This document shows positions 46,451 to 49,473 of a DNA stretch of 49,473 nt, in pieces. This DNA comes from Hyphomicrobium sp. (GTDB taxonomy: Bacteria; Pseudomonadota; Alphaproteobacteria; Rhizobiales; Hyphomicrobiaceae), in NCBI GenBank assembly GCA_021732485.1, contig JAKFUV010000024.1, positions 1 through 49,473 on the forward strand, written 5' to 3'. The notes beneath the pieces were generated by a model, which made no database searches, was not told the DNA's origin, and was given only the letters and a program-made list of their open reading frames with translations. Position 1 is the stretch's first letter; each line of letters begins with the position of its first letter. The position numbers and the translations under genes were made by a program.

Positions 46451-46784
46451 CGGAGCTGCTAATTCTCTCTTAGTTATGCGCCGTGAACGGCTGACCGTTG
46501 GCGAGACGTCGATTGTCAACGTTTGGCGGGCACCGCCGAGCATCGATGGCAAATCGTGTGGCGGAAGGTCTCGTTAGGTATGTTGATATATATGTCTGCC
46601 GATACGAAGACCACACCCGACAACGGCCGCATTGCCTGCGATATTTACAGTTTAATGCTGTCCAATCGTCGCGCTGTCTTGGACGTATAACTCCAAAGAG
46701 CCTCATTCCGCGAACTTTGTTAAGCACATCGCTCCAATGTTTCGCCGTTTTCGAGGCATAGGACAACAAAACTCAGGGATCGAC
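46451..46784. other. Non-coding gap between the exporter and the DUF2147 gene
   Basis: About 330 bases between divergent starts. An AT-rich piece (around 46580-46592, TGATATATATG) is the most promoter-like sequence. Open frames here have no family features or ribosome binding site and I do not call them. No clear operator or hairpin stands out. Confidence 0.4.
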
Positions 46785-47564
46785 ATGCGGTCAATTGTCA
46801 TGATGAAGCCGAACACACTGAAGATTTTCGCCAACGAGACGGTGGCAACGCGGAGCAAGGTTCTGGCCAAGGTCTTGGTGACGGCCGTTTTCGCCTGGGC
46901 GATGACGGCCGCGGCAGCTTCATCTGTGCCGAGAGAAGTCGGCATCTGGATCGACGACAGCGGCAAGGGCGCCGTCAAGATTGACATCTGCGGCAACAGA
47001 TTATGCGGCCACATCGTTTGGCTGAAGGAAACGGTCAACGCCAAAGGCGAGCCTTTGTTTGACCGTCACAATCCCGACGCCTCGAAAAAGACGCGCCCAA
47101 TTTGCGGTTTGCAGATTTTAGGTGAGCTTGCCCAGATGCAGGGCGGCGGCTTTGACAACGGCTGGGTCTACGATCCCAAAGTCGGAAAATCATACAGCGT
47201 CGCACTGGATCTGACGGCGCCCGACGTATTGAAGGTTACCGGTTACAAGGGCATGCGGTTCATGGGAAAAACCTTCATTTGGACCAGAGCGCAATCCGAG
47301 CTGCCAGCCTGCGACGGGACTGCGGCACGTGCGGACGACGCGGCTGTGCCAACGACGGCACCAAAGGCCGCCGCTGCCAAACCGGCCGTGGCGAAGCCCG
47401 CCGGTGCAAAGCCGCCCGCCATCAAGTCTGCAGGAGGGACGGCACCGGCCAAGCAAGCGCCACCGCAGGCCAAAAAAACGACGACTGAAAAAATGCCGTG
47501 GGATGCCGGTCCGAAACCAGCAGCCAAACCGGCTCCGGCTAAATCCGTCGCCCCGGCACCATGA
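46785..47564 (+). CDS. DUF2147 domain protein with Lys/Pro/Ala-rich tail
   Basis: A 259-residue exported protein. The start is basic and hydrophobic (KVLVTAVFAWAMTAAAASS). The DUF2147 domain follows: VGIWIDDSGKGAVKIDICGN, LCGHIVWLKE, GWVYDPKVGKSYSVALDL and LKVTGYKGMRFMGKTFIWTR. After about residue 175 comes an 80-residue tail rich in Ala, Lys and Pro with repeated KPA units (KPAVAKPAGAKPP). The family has a lipocalin-like fold in the periplasm with no firm function. The ATG at 46785 has AGGGA 6 bases upstream; another ATG is at 46803. Confidence 0.85.
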   Translation: MRSIVMMKPNTLKIFANETVATRSKVLAKVLVTAVFAWAMTAAAASSVPREVGIWIDDSGKGAVKIDICGNRLCGHIVWLKETVNAKGEPLFDRHNPDASKKTRPICGLQILGELAQMQGGGFDNGWVYDPKVGKSYSVALDLTAPDVLKVTGYKGMRFMGKTFIWTRAQSELPACDGTAARADDAAVPTTAPKAAAAKPAVAKPAGAKPPAIKSAGGTAPAKQAPPQAKKTTTEKMPWDAGPKPAAKPAPAKSVAPAP

Positions 47565-47634
47565 CCGTTTGCGAGCGCTGCTGTCGCGGATAATCGCCGA
47601 CGTTTCGCGAACACCACACTATCGCAGCTGATAA

Positions 47635-47675
47635 GAAAAACGCGCCACCGCACTTGTGCTTGGCGCGTTATCTTT
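47635..47675. terminator. Bidirectional terminator between DUF2147 and hydrolase genes
   Basis: The stem AACGCGCCA (47639-47647) pairs with TGGCGCGTT (47661-47669); an inner GCAC/GTGC extends it. The minus side continues with a T run (TTTTTCTTAT), so the hydrolase end is best served. Confidence 0.75.
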
Positions 47676-47704
47676 GACTTTGACCGACGCTAGCGGAGTG
47701 AATG

Positions 47705-48595
47705 CTACTCGGCTGCGCCATGCATTTGAGATTGAGGGATTGGCGTCCGTACCACGGCTGGCTTTGCGGCCTCACGGGCAATGATGCGATCGACAAATTC
47801 CGTCGACCGATCCGCCACATAGCCACGCTGACGATCCAGCGTCACAAGGTGATAACTGTCCTCAAGAACGCAAACTTCGACCATTCCGCTAAGCTTGCGC
47901 TGCAATGTCATCGTGTTCTTGATGTCGCTTTGGTCATCGGCGCGAGGATGGAAGATCAGCGTGTGCAGCCTGATTTTTGAAAGCAGCGGGCGCACGTTGC
48001 GAACCAGTTTGAAGAACTCGTAGACCGTGCCGCCGCCGCGAACGGTGATGTCGGCTTGCGCGCCACCGTCACCCTTCATGGCTTCGAGAGCGAAATTACG
48101 AACCCGCTCATCTTTGATGCCAAACGGTGCCGGCGTGCGGAACGAGAACAACCGCGCCGTCCACTTGTCGCTAACGAGGTGGAACAAGCGAATGGTCCGA
48201 GGGATGGCCCAGCCATTGACCGAGAGTGTCGGCGCATACAGCATCACGCCCGAGATTTCGTTCTGCCGGTTGGCAGCCAGCCGCAACGACAAGATCGCGC
48301 CGGCCGAAGCGCCGCCGACCAACAATGTTTGGCAGGTCTTCTTCAGATCGTCGAAAGCGTGCTCGACCGCATCATACCAGTCACGCCACGTCGACAAGCC
48401 GGACACGTCCGTGCCGAATGTCAGTCCCGGAATGACCGGGCAATACACCGTGTGACCCTGGCGGGCGAGCGACTGCGCCACAAACTTCAATTCGAGCGGA
48501 GATCCCCCGAGCGAATGCAGCAGCAGAATGCCCGTAGATCCGCCCGGAATATACAGACTGCCGCGCGCTGGAATAAATTTCTCGATATTTTTCAT
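47705..48595 (-). CDS. Alpha/beta hydrolase (carboxylesterase-like)
   Basis: A 296-residue alpha/beta hydrolase. The oxyanion strand is ILLLHSLGGSPLELKFV. The nucleophile elbow is GGASAG with Ser97, an Ala in place of the usual Met or Leu. The His is in EDSYHLVTLD and an Asp in FHPRADD fits the triad. It resembles monoglyceride lipase or Est30-type carboxylesterases. No signal peptide is seen, so it should be cytoplasmic. The ATG at 48595 begins MKNIEKF; a GTG at 48610 is also in frame. The repeat TTACGTTACG covers this start. Confidence 0.82.
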   Translation of the reverse strand: MKNIEKFIPARGSLYIPGGSTGILLLHSLGGSPLELKFVAQSLARQGHTVYCPVIPGLTFGTDVSGLSTWRDWYDAVEHAFDDLKKTCQTLLVGGASAGAILSLRLAANRQNEISGVMLYAPTLSVNGWAIPRTIRLFHLVSDKWTARLFSFRTPAPFGIKDERVRNFALEAMKGDGGAQADITVRGGGTVYEFFKLVRNVRPLLSKIRLHTLIFHPRADDQSDIKNTMTLQRKLSGMVEVCVLEDSYHLVTLDRQRGYVADRSTEFVDRIIAREAAKPAVVRTPIPQSQMHGAAE

Positions 48596-48626
48596 TACGT
48601 TACGAAGCACTCGCTCTTACGTTACG
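48595..48626. repeat. TTACGTTACG direct repeat at the hydrolase start
   Basis: TTACGTTACG occurs at 48595-48604 and 48617-48626, spaced 22 bases start to start. Each copy is itself two TTACG units. Two helical turns apart, the copies would face the same side of the DNA. The first copy covers the ATG of the hydrolase gene. Confidence 0.6.
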
Positions 48627-49064
48627 CGAAACATTTACGACGACGCGTCTTAGAATGCCAACGCAACTTTGTCGCGCCGCCGCACGTCCTCCATAAAAGC
48701 TATTCCGACCATGTTAAGATCCTATTGTCGAAATTAATATGAAGCCGCTGAAAACGCCAGAGCTTTTGCTGGCGGGCAACCGCGTATTAGCCCAGCCGGA
48801 CCCATTGCCGCACTGCACCTAAGAGTTGTAAATATTGAGCAATACCGCGGTTTTGGCCAGTCCGTCGCGGGATGACGCTGCGTCGAGATGCGCCGATATC
48901 ACAATGCATTTGCAATTGTAATATTCACTCGGTGCAACCGGAATAGCAGATACCGTCCTGGCCCCCTGGTCGTCGCGCGGTCGTGCGCTATAGTTAAGAG
49001 CCGCGGCATGGCTTGATGTGCTTTCAGCACAGGTGCGTCAGCCTGCAACTCCGAGGAATTCCGA
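48596..49064. other. Non-coding gap upstream of the last gene
   Basis: About 470 bases between divergent starts. Apart from the TTACGTTACG repeat, a TATAGT at 48989-48994 could be a -10 for the downstream gene. I see no gene, tRNA or hairpin here. Open frames crossing the stretch lack family features. Confidence 0.4.
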
Positions 49065-49473
49065 TTGGTCCGATCGTTCCGCGTTGTTACCACGGCCGCC
49101 CTGGCGACGATCGTCGCCGTGACGTCGATCGCTCCGGCTTATGCGTCGCCGCAACTCAGCCGCAGCGACTACGAGGCGTGTCAGGCTCGCGACGAAGCCG
49201 GGCTCAAGGCGACCATTTCGACCTTGTCAGCTGATGCATTCAAGGCCGGCATCAAAAATGTCGATTATGCTGCGCTGGTTCGCGATCAGTGGCGAAAAGG
49301 CGGCGTTGACGCGATCATAGATAGCCGGGTCGATATCGCCATTGAAGAGGTGCGCAGCGAAACGAGCTGGGCTGAACGCCTCAAATCGTTAGCCAACACC
49401 GAGACCTCGCAAAAGCTCGCAACGACGGTTGCAGAAAAAGTCTATCGCTCCGCTGCCGTGACGGCGGCTGTTG
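49065..49473 (+). CDS. Secreted protein, unknown, cut by right edge
   Basis: The frame runs open from a TTG at 49065 to the end, 136 residues so far. GAGGA (49053-49057) lies 7 bases upstream, a strong ribosome binding site. The signal peptide is VVTTAALATIVAVTSIAPAY, cleaved near AYASPQ. The mature part is helical and charged (ARDEAGLKATISTLSADAFK, VRDQWRKGGVDAIIDSRVDI). One Cys (YEACQARD) is visible. I do not recognise the family. Another frame on the same strand (49013-49234) is open but has no such features. Confidence 0.65.
   Translation, partial: MVRSFRVVTTAALATIVAVTSIAPAYASPQLSRSDYEACQARDEAGLKATISTLSADAFKAGIKNVDYAALVRDQWRKGGVDAIIDSRVDIAIEEVRSETSWAERLKSLANTETSQKLATTVAEKVYRSAAVTAAV

Overview
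The window looks like a chromosomal segment of an alphaproteobacterium of the order Hyphomicrobiales (Rhizobiales). The reasons are gene content and order: PA0069-type radical SAM, rnhB, ccrM, mutY, DciA-like DUF721, DsbA pair, smc; an F0-only ATP synthase cluster with separate b' and b subunits; an aa3 oxidase cluster (ctaC, ctaD, ctaB, a CoxF-like small protein, ctaG, ctaE, DUF983, SURF1) followed by thrC, an M16 peptidase and a GNAT enzyme; and an IalB-family protein. The DNA is GC-rich throughout. I see no insertion sequence, prophage, CRISPR array, rRNA or tRNA, and no block whose composition clearly stands out. The genus cannot be decided from this.

Layout. 1-9.9 kb (mostly +): genome maintenance and envelope thiol chemistry: radical SAM (cut by the left edge), RNase HII, CcrM methylase, MutY (-), DUF721, two thioredoxin-fold DsbA-like proteins (one Sec-exported, one lipoprotein) and SMC, then a small membrane protein. 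10.5-13.3 kb (+): atpI-atpB-atpE-b'-b behind a good sigma70-type promoter and closed by a terminator. 13.4-18.9 kb: a lipoprotein (-) divergent from ispH, thrB, rnhA (+), a peroxiredoxin plus a DsbD-N-like protein (-), and YqgE (+). 18.9-33.2 kb (-): a long unidirectional run. In transcription order it is ctaC, ctaD, terminator, ctaB, CoxF-like, ctaG, ctaE, terminator, DUF983, SURF1, thrC, M16 peptidase, GNAT, and a large membrane PAS-GGDEF-EAL protein. Two junctions are ATGA overlaps. 33.2-36.8 kb: IalB (+), a phasin-like protein (-), a BcsS-like outer-membrane protein (+) and a pair of tiny genes (zinc ribbon, secreted four-Cys protein). 36.8-43.4 kb (+): a TetR-controlled RND efflux operon with two operator-like boxes upstream, then a glycine-rich DUF533/TerB protein with a five-fold repeated motif. 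43.4-46.5 kb (-): a DevCAB-like ABC exporter. 46.8-49.5 kb: a DUF2147 protein, an alpha/beta hydrolase (-) with an unusual direct repeat at its start, and a secreted protein cut by the right edge.

Most of the window is conserved housekeeping. No wholly new system is evident. The items most worth a second look are the GNAT-coupled c-di-GMP protein with a GGDQF site and a 300-residue tail, the two-gene unit at 36.2-36.7 kb, the tandem TetR-type boxes, the repeat architecture of the DUF533 protein, the extra segment in CtaC, the perfect hairpin between ctaD and ctaB, and the TTACGTTACG repeat.
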